A stretch of 30,925 nt of DNA from Patescibacteria group bacterium AH-259-L07. GTDB lineage: Bacteria; Patescibacteriota; Patescibacteriia; UBA2591; UBA6264. How positions within the stretch are numbered: position 1 is the first letter of the stretch; every line of letters starts with the position of its first letter. The notes under the pieces were generated by a model, which did not search any database, was not told the origin of the DNA, and saw only the letters and a list, made by a program, of their open reading frames with translations. The translations under genes and the position numbers were made by a program. This document shows, one piece after another, positions 1-6,967 of this stretch. The DNA is taken from the NCBI GenBank assembly GCA_027718005.1, contig JALLOP010000005.1, positions 1-30,925 of the forward strand, in the 5' to 3' direction.

Positions 1-219
1 GGGGAGCTTCAAAAATTGGCAGGCGGAGTGGCAGAAATTGAGAAAATTGTCAGGGAGAAAGCACCTGAAAAACTTGAAGAAATAAAACTGGAAGCAGAAC
101 CTGTTAAAATACAGGCAAAAAGGAAAATTGTTGTTAAGTCGGAAAAGGGTGAAGTTGAACAGGCCGAAGCAAAAACAGGGTTTAAGCCGAAATCCAAAAA
201 GATAACATCCAAAGAATAA
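1..219 (+). CDS. C-terminal tail of a methyl-accepting chemotaxis protein (partial)
   Basis: Frame 1 is open from the window edge to TAA at 217-219, giving 72 residues that start GELQKLAGGVAEIEKIV. ELQKLA followed by a helical, charged stretch is typical of the end of the MCP cytoplasmic coiled coil. The rest of the tail (AEPVKIQAKRK, then KPKSKK) is a Lys/Glu-rich flexible extension with no domain. The signalling hairpin tip and any sensor lie upstream, outside the window. It ends one base before cheW, as expected for the receptor of this operon. The MCP call rests on the short helical motif plus context. A TTG at 16 could start a short ORF, but the frame is open upstream so this is most likely a 3' end. 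Confidence 0.6.
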   Translation, partial: GELQKLAGGVAEIEKIVREKAPEKLEEIKLEAEPVKIQAKRKIVVKSEKGEVEQAEAKTGFKPKSKKITSKE

Positions 220-220
220 T

Positions 221-886
221 ATGGCTGATGATATTAAAAAGGTTGTTGCAAAAGTTGCTCAGCAATCTGCGGCAGTAGAAAAGAAACCCGAGGAGCTGAT
301 GCAGCTTGTGGTGTTTGAGTTGGACAAAGAAGAATATGCGGTTCCGATTATTGATTTGAGAGAAATTATCAAGATTCCAGAGATTACACCGATTCCTAAT
401 GCTCCGGAATTTATCCGTGGTATATTGAATTTACGGGGAAAGATTGTTGTGGTAGTTGACTTGGAAAAACGTTTCCACTTGGTACGGGAGAATAAGATTG
501 CGTCTCAACATATTGTTATTACTGAAGTCGGTGAAAACATATTTGGGATTATTGTTGACGAGGTGGCAGAAGTATTGCGAGTGCCAGTGACGAGCATTCA
601 GCCTGCCCCCGCATTGGTTTCGTCAAAGATTCATCACGAATATCTGAAAGGTGTGGTTGTGCTGGATGCTAAAGAACCAACAAGAGAGCTCTCCGAAGAG
701 GAGTGCAGAGAACTGCTTGCGGCGCACCAGACCAAGAAACCTTCCGGAAAGTCCCCGAAGGACAAGCCAACGGGGCAGGCCCGCACCCGATTGTTGATTT
801 TGCTTGATCTATCAAAAATGCTGCAGGAGAAAGAATTGCTGGAGCTTGGATCGCAAGTGAGCGATGTTACAAGTGATAAGAGGTAA
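221..886 (+). CDS. cheW: Chemotaxis coupling protein CheW
   Basis: This is the adaptor that links receptor signalling tips to the CheA kinase in the cytoplasmic array. The SH3-like CheW domain runs from about residue 26 to 200: QLVVFELDKEEYAVPI, the IPNAPEFIRGILNLRG signature at 58-73, and RLLILLDLSKML at 190-201. At 221 residues it is longer than usual (about 150-170). The extra length is a 25-residue N-terminal lead and an insertion at about 151-188, between LKGVVVLD and TRLLILLDL, where normal CheW has a tight turn. The insertion is polar and Pro/Lys-rich (TKKPSGKSPKDKP). ATG at 221 follows the MCP stop by one base with no clear Shine-Dalgarno, so coupling is likely. The family call is secure; any role of the insertion is unknown. 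Confidence 0.95.
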   Translation: MADDIKKVVAKVAQQSAAVEKKPEELMQLVVFELDKEEYAVPIIDLREIIKIPEITPIPNAPEFIRGILNLRGKIVVVVDLEKRFHLVRENKIASQHIVITEVGENIFGIIVDEVAEVLRVPVTSIQPAPALVSSKIHHEYLKGVVVLDAKEPTRELSEEECRELLAAHQTKKPSGKSPKDKPTGQARTRLLILLDLSKMLQEKELLELGSQVSDVTSDKR

Positions 887-958
887 AGATCGATGAATAG
901 CTTTCTAGTTTTCTAGGACTAAGAAGCCAGAAAGCTAATAAGCTAACAAGCTAAACCT
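887..958 (+). repeat. Simple-repeat spacer between cheW and the cheC-like gene
   Basis: The 72 bases contain repeated AGCTTTCTAG / AGCTAA words (agctaataagctaacaagct at 931-950). It is one of several spacers in this operon built from variations on a short word. No promoter or terminator is evident. Confidence 0.5.
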
Positions 959-1537
959 ATGGAATTCAAAAAAGAAACATTACAAAAAGCGGCTGATGAC
1001 GGCTCGCAAAAAGTTGCTGAAGCGTTTTCTAAGCTTTCGGGGTCTGAAGTTCAGGCCTCTGTTTCTAAAGTAGAGACAGTGCCGCTTCAGGTTTCGTTGA
1101 TCCGCATTAAGCCGCCTGGAGGGCGTGCAGTTGTTGTGTACGCGCAATTGCTTTCAGGTGTGGGAGCGTCACTTTTGATTATGTCGCGAGAAGACGCGCT
1201 TGTGCTGGTTGATCTTTTAAATCAGCAGCCAGTTGGTACCACAGGAATCTTGAAGGATATTGACCGCTCTGCTATCAAGGAGACGCTTAATATTCTTTCC
1301 AATTCCTACATGACGGCTCTTTCCGAAAGCGCCAACCTTGAACTGAGGCTTGGAGTGCCCAACATGATTACTCCGGCAAGGTTGGAGGATATTGTAGAAA
1401 CGCTTTTGGAAAAAGGAGCCAGTGAAGACGATATTGCTGTTATCTTTGAGACAATACTTGTGATTACTCAACACAAAGTAAAAGCAAGTTTGTATCTTAT
1501 GTTTAATGAAAGATTGGTCGAACTCATTAAAGAGTAA
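959..1537 (+). CDS. CheC/CheX-family CheY-P phosphatase, one active site
   Basis: CheC-family proteins dephosphorylate CheY-P. The signature S/D-x3-E-x2-N, then a distal Pro, is seen once, in the second half: DRSAIKETLNILSNSY with S104, E108 and N111, and P134 in LGVPNMI. The corresponding N-terminal position (residues 10-28, AADDGSQKVAEAFSKL) has no E-x2-N pair, so only one of the two CheC active sites is left. The length of 192 fits single-domain CheC. It lies between cheW and two cheY genes, and a second, two-site CheC is encoded at 5314. The split suggests one copy works with CheD and the other on a different CheY, which is inference. ATG at 959 directly follows a simple-repeat spacer. 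Confidence 0.82.
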   Translation: MEFKKETLQKAADDGSQKVAEAFSKLSGSEVQASVSKVETVPLQVSLIRIKPPGGRAVVVYAQLLSGVGASLLIMSREDALVLVDLLNQQPVGTTGILKDIDRSAIKETLNILSNSYMTALSESANLELRLGVPNMITPARLEDIVETLLEKGASEDDIAVIFETILVITQHKVKASLYLMFNERLVELIKE

Positions 1538-1596
1538 ATGGCAGCTGGAAAATCGATTTACGAATTACAAGTTACAAATTAATAATTACAAAACAT
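1538..1596 (+). repeat. AT-rich simple-repeat spacer before cheY
   Basis: The spacer holds the word series acgaattacaagttacaaat followed by taataattacaaa, another short-word direct repeat of the kind found between most genes in this operon. No hairpin or promoter stands out. Confidence 0.45.
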
Positions 1597-1956
1597 ATGG
1601 ACAAAAATATTAAAATCTTAATAGCGGATGACTCGGCATTTATGAGGAAAGTGCTCAAGGATATTCTTGCGGGAGCAGGATTTTCTAAGTTTGTTGAATG
1701 CGGCGATGGTAAGGAGTGTTTGGCGAAGTATGAAGCAGAAAAGCCGGGCTTGGTCTTGCTTGATATTATCATGCCAGTGGTGGATGGCATGGAGGTTTTA
1801 AAGAAAATCGGCACTGCGGTAAAGGTGTTAGTTATTAGTGCGGTAGGACAGGATAAAATTATCGAGGAGACAAAACAGCATGGCGCTGTTGGATACATTG
1901 TGAAACCCTTTGATCGAAAGAAGGTGATTGACGAAATTACGAAAGTTCTTTCGTAA
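1597..1956 (+). CDS. cheY: CheY-type single-domain response regulator
   Basis: A 119-residue receiver domain with no output domain. The acidic pocket is D11/D12, the phospho-acceptor is D56 (LLDIIMP), the switch residue is S81 (VISAV) and the conserved lysine is K103 (VKPF). It would be phosphorylated by CheA and would carry the signal to the motility machine, which is not encoded in this window. No flagellar or pilus gene is visible here, so the target is unknown. It sits directly ahead of a second cheY. All catalytic residues are intact and the length matches CheY. Confidence 0.93.
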   Translation: MDKNIKILIADDSAFMRKVLKDILAGAGFSKFVECGDGKECLAKYEAEKPGLVLLDIIMPVVDGMEVLKKIGTAVKVLVISAVGQDKIIEETKQHGAVGYIVKPFDRKKVIDEITKVLS

Positions 1957-1993
1957 TTTCAAATCCTAAACCTTAAGCCCGAAATCCTAATTT
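1957..1993 (+). repeat. Short-word repeat spacer between the two cheY genes
   Basis: Repeats of AAATCCTAA and a related word (tcaaatcctaaaccttaa, then gaaatcctaa) fill the 37-base gap. It is of the same class as the other spacers of this operon. Confidence 0.45.
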
Positions 1994-2362
1994 ATGGAAA
2001 AACAACCAAAAATTTTAATCATTGACGATGCAGAGTTCGCTCAAAGAACTATGGCTGAAGCGTTGGGGAAAGCAGGATTTGTTGATATTCTTCGAGCAAA
2101 GAATGGCAAAGAAGGTAGGGAGTTATATAACAAGCACCGTCCAGATGTAATTCTTTTGGATTTGATTATGCCAGAGATGAATGGTTTAGAGTTTCTTAAA
2201 AGTGTAGATACCAGCAAGGTGTATATCATTGTTATTACCGCGGTAGATCAAGATGCGCAAAGGAAGGAAGCGCTGGCATTGGGCGCAAAAGCATACATAA
2301 CAAAGCCCTTTAAAGAAGAGGAGATCATTGAAGCAGTAAAAAGCGTTGCAGAGAGCTTGTAG
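1994..2362 (+). CDS. Second CheY-type response regulator
   Basis: A 122-residue receiver domain. D11/D12 form the acidic pocket, D56 (LLDLIMP) is the acceptor, T82 (VITAV) the switch residue and K104 (ITKPF) the conserved lysine. It differs clearly from the upstream CheY (for example AEFAQRT against SAFMRKV in helix 1), so it is not a recent copy. Two CheYs with two CheC phosphatases suggest either a signal carrier plus a phosphate sink, or CheY-P feedback on CheD. The sequence cannot decide between these. The gene ends inside the first arm of a large inverted repeat. Confidence 0.92.
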   Translation: MEKQPKILIIDDAEFAQRTMAEALGKAGFVDILRAKNGKEGRELYNKHRPDVILLDLIMPEMNGLEFLKSVDTSKVYIIVITAVDQDAQRKEALALGAKAYITKPFKEEEIIEAVKSVAESL

Positions 2363-2439
2363 CTTATAGCCCCGAACTAATTCCGCCTTCGGCGTAATAG
2401 TACGGGGTAAACTTTCAGCTTGATGTTCGGGCTATAAGC
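2361..2439 (+). repeat. Nested inverted repeat between cheY2 and cheB
   Basis: An outer pair, agcttatagccccgaac at 2361-2377 and gttcgggctataagct at 2425-2440 or so, matches as an inverted repeat with one base missing. Inside it lie CCCG...CGGGG arms and a small ccgccttcggcg hairpin near 2383-2394. The right arm is followed by ataagctcttttattt, so the structure could act as an attenuator or terminator within the operon. Confidence 0.6.
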
Positions 2440-2471
2440 TATAAGCTCTTTTATTTAACGATTAGAGATAA

Positions 2472-3536
2472 ATGGGAAAAAATAACAATACAATTAAAGT
2501 GCTAATTGTTGATGATTCGTTCTTTATGCGCAAGCTCTTACGTGAGCTTTTGAATTCCGATGCTGAAATTGAAGTTGTGGGGGAAGCAAAAGACGGGGTT
2601 ATGGCAATTGAGGAGGCGGCGCGGCTTAAGCCCGATGTTATTACAATGGATTATAATATGCCGAAGATGGATGGGGCAGAGGCAACGGAGAAGATTCTGA
2701 GTGGTTCCGAACCACTTCCTGTGGTTATCATGCTTTCTGCGTATGTGCGAGAAGAGGCGGAAGAAGCCTTTAAAAGCTTACGCGCTGGCGCAGTTGATTT
2801 TGTTTTGAAGCCGTCTGGCGAGCTTTCTTTGGATATTGATAAAGTGAAGCAGGAAATCATCACCAAAATTAAAGTAGCGGCAAGAGCGCATGTACGAAAA
2901 CATAAAGTATTAAAAATTAAAGCGCGGAAGAAAAAGCCAAGAAAAGAGACGGCGGCAAAGGCAGTCATAATTGGTGCATCCACGGGAGGGCCGCCTGTGG
3001 TAGAAGATATTATTGCCGGCATGCCTTCTAATTTTTCTGCGGCGGTGCTCGTAGTGCAACATATGCCAGAACATTTCACCAAGACCTTTGCCGAGCGGCT
3101 TAACAAAGTATCTAAAATTCCTGTAAAAGAGGCAGAGGAAGGCGATATTATTAAGGCTGGTCGGGTATTTATCGCGCCGGGAGGATATCACATGAAGATT
3201 GAAAAAATGGATACCGGCAAGGTTTTTGAAAACGTTGTCCACCTCACCAAAGAACTGCCAAAACATGGCTTGAGGCCCGCAATTGATGTTTTGATGTTCT
3301 CCGCGGCCCACAGTTATGTCAATCAGACTATCGGCGTGGTTTTAACGGGAATGGGCGATGACGGCAGAGAAGGTATGCGAGCCATAAAAACTGTTCATGG
3401 CCATACTATTGTTCAGGATCCAGAGACCGCAGTGGTGGATTTTATGCCCAAAGCAGTTATTGAAGAGGGGTTGGCAGACGAGATATTGCCGCCTAGCGAA
3501 ATCGCTGAAAAAATTATTGAATTGAGCAAAAAATAA
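2472..3536 (+). CDS. cheB: Chemotaxis protein-glutamate methylesterase/deamidase CheB
   Basis: CheB removes methyl groups from (and deamidates) receptor glutamates, resetting sensitivity. Residues 7-125 are a receiver domain with D14/D15, acceptor D60 (TMDYNMP), S89 and K113. A basic linker (about 135-160, many Lys/Arg) leads to the esterase domain at about 162-352. The catalytic triad is visible: S170 in GASTGGPP, H197 in VVQHMPEHF and D297 in LTGMGDDG. The length of 354 is normal. No methyltransferase CheR is found in the window, so it must lie elsewhere or be missing. cheA begins four bases after the stop, so the two are almost certainly co-translated. Confidence 0.96.
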   Translation: MGKNNNTIKVLIVDDSFFMRKLLRELLNSDAEIEVVGEAKDGVMAIEEAARLKPDVITMDYNMPKMDGAEATEKILSGSEPLPVVIMLSAYVREEAEEAFKSLRAGAVDFVLKPSGELSLDIDKVKQEIITKIKVAARAHVRKHKVLKIKARKKKPRKETAAKAVIIGASTGGPPVVEDIIAGMPSNFSAAVLVVQHMPEHFTKTFAERLNKVSKIPVKEAEEGDIIKAGRVFIAPGGYHMKIEKMDTGKVFENVVHLTKELPKHGLRPAIDVLMFSAAHSYVNQTIGVVLTGMGDDGREGMRAIKTVHGHTIVQDPETAVVDFMPKAVIEEGLADEILPPSEIAEKIIELSKK

Positions 3537-3540
3537 AACC

Positions 3541-5250
3541 ATGGTTGATTTATCAAAATTTAAAGATTTGTTTATATCGGAAGCCGAAGATAATTTGCAG
3601 AAATTAAATGGTAACCTTTTGGCGTTGGAAAAAAACCTGCCTGCCGGCAGGCAGGGCCAGAGCAAGAAATTACTGGATGAGTTGATGCGGTCTGCTCACA
3701 CCATGAAAAGTTCATCTGCCACGATGGGGTACAAAAAAATGGCATTTTTGACGCATGTTTTGGAGGATATATTTGATCATGCGCGAAACGATGAATTAAA
3801 AATTACGCCTAAAATTATAAATGAACTTTTTAAGACAGTTGATATATTGGAAAAATCCCTAGCGTCGGTTAAGAAATCCGGCGAGGAGTTAAATGTTGAC
3901 ACCCAGGCACGCAAGTTAAAGAAGCTAACGGGGGTTACAACAGAAGGGGTAGGCAAATCTCCTAGGACTCCTGAAGAAAAACCTGCAACACAGAGAGCAC
4001 AGAAGCCAGTAGAGGACACGGAAACCTCAGTGCCTTCTGACGATCTCAGTGCCCTCAGCGTTGCAAAAATTGATCACATCAAAGTTCCGGTCGAGAGGCT
4101 TGATAACCTTATGGACTTAATGGAAGAGCTGCTTATTGATAAAATGAGATTGGAACAATTAAAAAATAAGACTCCGGAATTAGAAGGAGTTGTCGAACAT
4201 CTTAGCCGGCTTGTCTCCGACATTCAGTATCAAGTTATGCAGGCGCGGCTTGTTCCCGTAGAACAGATATTTGCTCGCTTCCCGCGCATGGTTCGTGATC
4301 TGGCTCAAGAACAAAAGAAAAAAATTGGGTTTGGGATGACTGGCGGAGAGATGGAGCTTGATCGAACAATCGTTGATAAGTTGGGAGAGCCGTTAGTTCA
4401 TCTTTTGCGGAATGCCGTCGATCACGGAATAGAAAAAAGCGGAACTATTAATCTACAAGCAAAAAGAGAAAAAGATTTTGCCTTGATCATGGTTGAGAAT
4501 GATGGGAAAAATATAGATTTTGAAAAAGTAAAACGAGCGGCAGTTAAGAGGAATATTGTAGACGCAAAAGAAATAGAATCTCTGAGCGAGAATCAACTTA
4601 TAAATTTACTCTATCATCCTCGTCTTTCTACGAAAGACAAAGTTACTGAAACATCGGGCCGAGGTGTGGGGTTAAGCGTTGTGAAGAGTTTTGTGGATCA
4701 GATTGGAGGGAGAGTAACCGTTGAATCTCCAATTACAGACGGTGGTACCCGTTTCACCTTAGAGCTCCCGCTGACGCTTGCCATTATTAATTCTCTTCTT
4801 GTTGAAGTGCGGGATACCCTATTTGCTATTCCATTTTCTAGTATAGAAAGATCGGTTGATATCCCCCAAGGAGATATAAAAAGTATGGCTGACCAGGATG
4901 TGGCAGTAGTGGATGGAGTGGATGTGCCGCTTGTCTATCTTCATAAAGTATTTAATTTAGCGTTTAGCGCTGAGCATTTAGCGGATAATAAAAACAAAAC
5001 CAAAAAGATCATAAACCCTAAATCATCTACGTTAACCGCTGTATTAGTAAAGCGAGGGAAAGATATTGCGGGTATTGTCATTGATAAGCTTATTAATGAG
5101 CAGGAAATTATTGTCAAACCACTCCCTTCTGTTCTTAAAGGCACAAAAGGGTTTTCGGGCTCAACTATCTTAGGAGATGGGAGGACAATACTGATTTTAG
5201 ATTTTGTGTCATTGTTAGAAGACAGGTCGAAATTAATTAGGACAAGCTAA
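3541..5250 (+). CDS. cheA: Chemotaxis sensor histidine kinase CheA
   Basis: CheA autophosphorylates under receptor control and passes phosphate to CheY and CheB. P1/Hpt covers about 1-110 with phospho-accepting H53 (SAHTMKSSSATMGY). A linker at about 115-175 replaces the CheY-binding P2 domain, which is not recognisable. P3 dimerisation is at about 175-240. P4 kinase is at about 241-412, with the N box HLLRNAVDHG (N291) and G2 box TSGRGVGLS at 371-379. P5, the CheW-like domain, runs from about 415 to 565. The G1 box is unusual: VENDGKNID at 318-326 in place of the common VxDDGxGI, so the last glycine is Asn. Residues 33-39 (LPAGRQG) are encoded by a perfect palindrome inserted in the loop between the first two P1 helices. 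The length of 569 is short for CheA because P2 is missing. Confidence 0.95.
   Translation: MVDLSKFKDLFISEAEDNLQKLNGNLLALEKNLPAGRQGQSKKLLDELMRSAHTMKSSSATMGYKKMAFLTHVLEDIFDHARNDELKITPKIINELFKTVDILEKSLASVKKSGEELNVDTQARKLKKLTGVTTEGVGKSPRTPEEKPATQRAQKPVEDTETSVPSDDLSALSVAKIDHIKVPVERLDNLMDLMEELLIDKMRLEQLKNKTPELEGVVEHLSRLVSDIQYQVMQARLVPVEQIFARFPRMVRDLAQEQKKKIGFGMTGGEMELDRTIVDKLGEPLVHLLRNAVDHGIEKSGTINLQAKREKDFALIMVENDGKNIDFEKVKRAAVKRNIVDAKEIESLSENQLINLLYHPRLSTKDKVTETSGRGVGLSVVKSFVDQIGGRVTVESPITDGGTRFTLELPLTLAIINSLLVEVRDTLFAIPFSSIERSVDIPQGDIKSMADQDVAVVDGVDVPLVYLHKVFNLAFSAEHLADNKNKTKKIINPKSSTLTAVLVKRGKDIAGIVIDKLINEQEIIVKPLPSVLKGTKGFSGSTILGDGRTILILDFVSLLEDRSKLIRTS
3636..3655 (+). repeat. Perfect 20-bp palindrome in frame inside cheA
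   Basis: The stretch cctgcctgcc plus its exact reverse complement encodes LPAGRQG in the P1 domain. From memory, the same peptide recurs at unrelated places in CPR proteins, which fits a dispersed element. It keeps the frame and interrupts an otherwise normal helical domain. Confidence 0.8.
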
Positions 5251-5313
5251 TTTAATTGCAAATTGCAGATTGCAGATTTTAAATTTGCAATCCGCAGTCT
5301 AAAATTTGAAATT
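5251..5313 (+). repeat. Direct-repeat spacer upstream of cheC
   Basis: The spacer contains ttgcaaattgcagattgcag and further rearranged copies of the same words (TTTGCAATCCGCAG). An in-frame ATG at 5263 lies within it and would add 17 residues derived only from repeat, so the cheC start is placed after it. Confidence 0.6.
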
Positions 5314-5931
5314 ATGGAACACTTAACAGATTTTGAACGAGACCAACTCATAGAGGTGGTCAATATTGGTGCAGGCAATGCTTCTACCGCATTGTCTCAG
5401 ATGGTTGAAAAAAAAATCACAATACACGTTCCCGATGTGTTTGTGGACAGAGTTGAAAGAGTGCCGCAGTTTTTTGGCGAGACAGAAAAGATTATGACGG
5501 TGGTATTGCTGAAGCTTTTAGGAGATGCTCCAGGGATCATGCTTTTGATGTTTCCACCTGAAAGCGCGTTAAAGCTTGCCGGGCTTTTAACTAAACAGCA
5601 TAAGAAGAACATCAAAGTTTTAGACGAGCTTGATCGCAGCGCTTTGAGAGAGGTTGGTAATATATTGTCTGGCGCCTCCATGACAGCATTATCCAAGTTT
5701 TTAGACCTGAATGTACTTCAATCTGTGCCCGACGCCGCGACTGACATGCTGGGCTCGGTGGTTGATACGGTTCTTGCAGAGATTGGCAAGGAATCAGATA
5801 TTGTGCTGGTATTCAAGGTTAATTTCAGTATTGAGGGCGAAGACATTGATGGGCAGTTATTTTTTCTCTTTGATCCGAAGGCAACCGCAAAGATTTTAGA
5901 AGCAACAAATAAAGTAGTAGGCAGGAAATAA
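5314..5931 (+). CDS. cheC: CheY-P phosphatase CheC, two active sites
   Basis: A 205-residue CheC with both signature helices. In the first half, QLIEVVNIGAGNAS carries E14 and N17. In the second half, DRSALREVGNILSG carries E113 and N116. Two-site CheC proteins hydrolyse CheY-P and bind CheD, linking CheY-P level to receptor deamidation. cheD follows after two bases, which supports this pairing. ATG at 5314 was chosen over the in-frame ATG at 5263 because the extra N-terminal sequence (MQIADFKF...) is encoded by a direct repeat and matches nothing in CheC, whereas MEHLTDFERDQLIEVVNIG starts exactly like family members. Confidence 0.93.
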   Translation: MEHLTDFERDQLIEVVNIGAGNASTALSQMVEKKITIHVPDVFVDRVERVPQFFGETEKIMTVVLLKLLGDAPGIMLLMFPPESALKLAGLLTKQHKKNIKVLDELDRSALREVGNILSGASMTALSKFLDLNVLQSVPDAATDMLGSVVDTVLAEIGKESDIVLVFKVNFSIEGEDIDGQLFFLFDPKATAKILEATNKVVGRK

Positions 5932-5933
5932 GC

Positions 5934-6440
5934 ATGTCTAAAATTATTAATATTAACATGGGAGAGATGGCTGTTGGCCACAATGATACTCGCATAAAAA
6001 CGGGGAGTATCGGGTCCTGTGTTGTTGTTGTGTTGTATGATGGTGAGGCAAAAGTGGGCGGTATGGCTCATGCGATGCTTCCGACAAGAAAAGAACGGAA
6101 GACGGATGTGGTTAGTGAGGCGCGGGCTAATATCAATATCAATGTGGCAGAAGCTGTGGCAAAGTATGTCGATGAATCGGTTGATCGATTAGTAAAAGAG
6201 ATTGAGAAAATTGGCGGCAAGAAAGAGAGACTAAAAGCAAAGTTGATTGGCGGTTCAAGTATGTTTAGGGTCTTGAGCGGGGATAAGCACGGGATTGGTT
6301 ATCAAAATATTGAAGCAGCAAAGCGACGCTTACAGGAGCTCGGAATTCCAATCAAAAGCGAAGAAACTGGTGGTACAGTGGGGAGGTTAGCCGAGCTCAA
6401 TTTAGAAAATGGTTTGGTAGAGGTATCAACAAAAATGTGA
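5934..6440 (+). CDS. cheD: Chemoreceptor glutamine deamidase CheD
   Basis: CheD deamidates specific receptor glutamines and is modulated by binding CheC. The catalytic set is visible: C29 in GSIGSCVVVVLYD, H46 in GGMAHAMLP, and T23 at the position of the third catalytic residue. The C-terminal GGSSMF, NIEAAKRRLQELGIPI and TGGTVGR blocks are family hallmarks. At 168 residues the length is normal. ATG lies two bases after the cheC stop. The stop is TGA, showing normal use of that codon. It is the last chemotaxis gene of the run. Confidence 0.95.
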   Translation: MSKIININMGEMAVGHNDTRIKTGSIGSCVVVVLYDGEAKVGGMAHAMLPTRKERKTDVVSEARANININVAEAVAKYVDESVDRLVKEIEKIGGKKERLKAKLIGGSSMFRVLSGDKHGIGYQNIEAAKRRLQELGIPIKSEETGGTVGRLAELNLENGLVEVSTKM

Positions 6441-6473
6441 TAACTATGAAGGTTCTAATAATTGATGAAATAA

Positions 6474-6837
6474 AGAAAATCTCCTATAGCACGCGTGCAG
6501 TTTTTTAATTCTGGGAAAGGAGAAATTTTTATCAATAACAGGAGTATAAAAGATTATTTTCCTGTATTTGAGCTGCAAAAGTCAGTGACATCACCGCTTG
6601 TTCTATTAAGTCAAGATAAAAAATTTACCTTTAGAATAAGGGTTCATGGCAGTGGTATTCGAGGACAAGCCGAGGCAGTACGATTGGGTATTGCACGTGC
6701 GTTATCAGAATTTAATCAAGAATGGCGAAAACCATTAAAAACAGCTGGCTTTCTTCGCCGTGATCCACGTAATTAAAGAGCAAAAAAAGCCAGGCCTTAA
6801 ACGCGCCCGCAGAGCCACACAATGGCAGAAGCGTTAG
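6474..6837 (+). pseudogene. rpsI: Broken ribosomal protein S9 gene (rpsI remnant)
   Basis: The frame reads RKSPIARVQFFNSGKGEIFI, then NVHG-like RVHGSGIRGQAEAVRLGIARAL, and LKTAGFLRRDPR. These are the signature blocks of bacterial S9. Two lesions are visible. Upstream, a TAA at 6471 closes the frame just before the conserved GRRK segment, so the N-terminus is gone. Only a GTG at 6495 could start it. Near 6771 one extra A shifts the frame, giving PRN-stop at 6776. Skipping that base restores IKEQKKPGLKRARRATQWQKR to a stop at 6835-6837, exactly the S9 C-terminal tail needed in the ribosomal P site. rplM, its usual partner, is not next to it. A decayed second copy is the simplest reading. A sequencing error could explain the 3' shift but not the 5' loss. 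Confidence 0.85.
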
Positions 6838-6861
6838 AACCATCAAAAATAAAGGAATTAG

Positions 6862-6890
6862 AATACAACGTCCTTATTGGACGTTGTATT
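6862..6890 (+). repeat. 12-bp inverted repeat upstream of lexA
   Basis: The arms aatacaacgtcc and ggacgttgtatt pair perfectly around a five-base loop. No T-run follows, so it is a poor intrinsic terminator. It lies 22 bases before the lexA -35 box and could be an operator or a folded leftover of the rpsI 3' end. Confidence 0.7.
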
Positions 6891-6911
6891 AAGTTATCCA
6901 CAGCTCTATAG

Positions 6912-6940
6912 TTGACAGCACTATATTATTTCAGTATAAT
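6912..6940 (+). promoter_or_regulatory. Consensus sigma-70-type promoter of lexA
   Basis: TTGACA at 6912-6917 and TATAAT at 6935-6940 are separated by exactly 17 bases. A dyad (atattat at 6923-6929, ataatat at 6936-6942) overlaps the -10 box and is a candidate autoregulatory operator. That role is inference. Confidence 0.85.
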
Positions 6941-6967
6941 ATGAAAGTTAAGTAAACAAAAATAACT

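Noticed and set aside
2651..3311. Long minus-strand frames opposite cheB
   Set aside because: They are shadows of a certain plus-strand gene with all catalytic residues, and their products lack any domain.
5263..5313. Upstream ATG as the start of cheC
   Set aside because: The 17 added residues are encoded by a direct repeat and the family starts at MEHLTDFERDQLIEVVNIG.
1..6440. TGA=Gly recoding as in some CPR lineages
   Set aside because: TGA ends cheD and other genes at the expected family lengths, and no in-frame TGA occurs within conserved regions.
6446..6508. Short ORF MKVLIIDEIKKISYSTRAVF as the start of another response regulator
   Set aside because: It ends after 20 codons, has no continuation in any frame, and overlaps the rpsI remnant.
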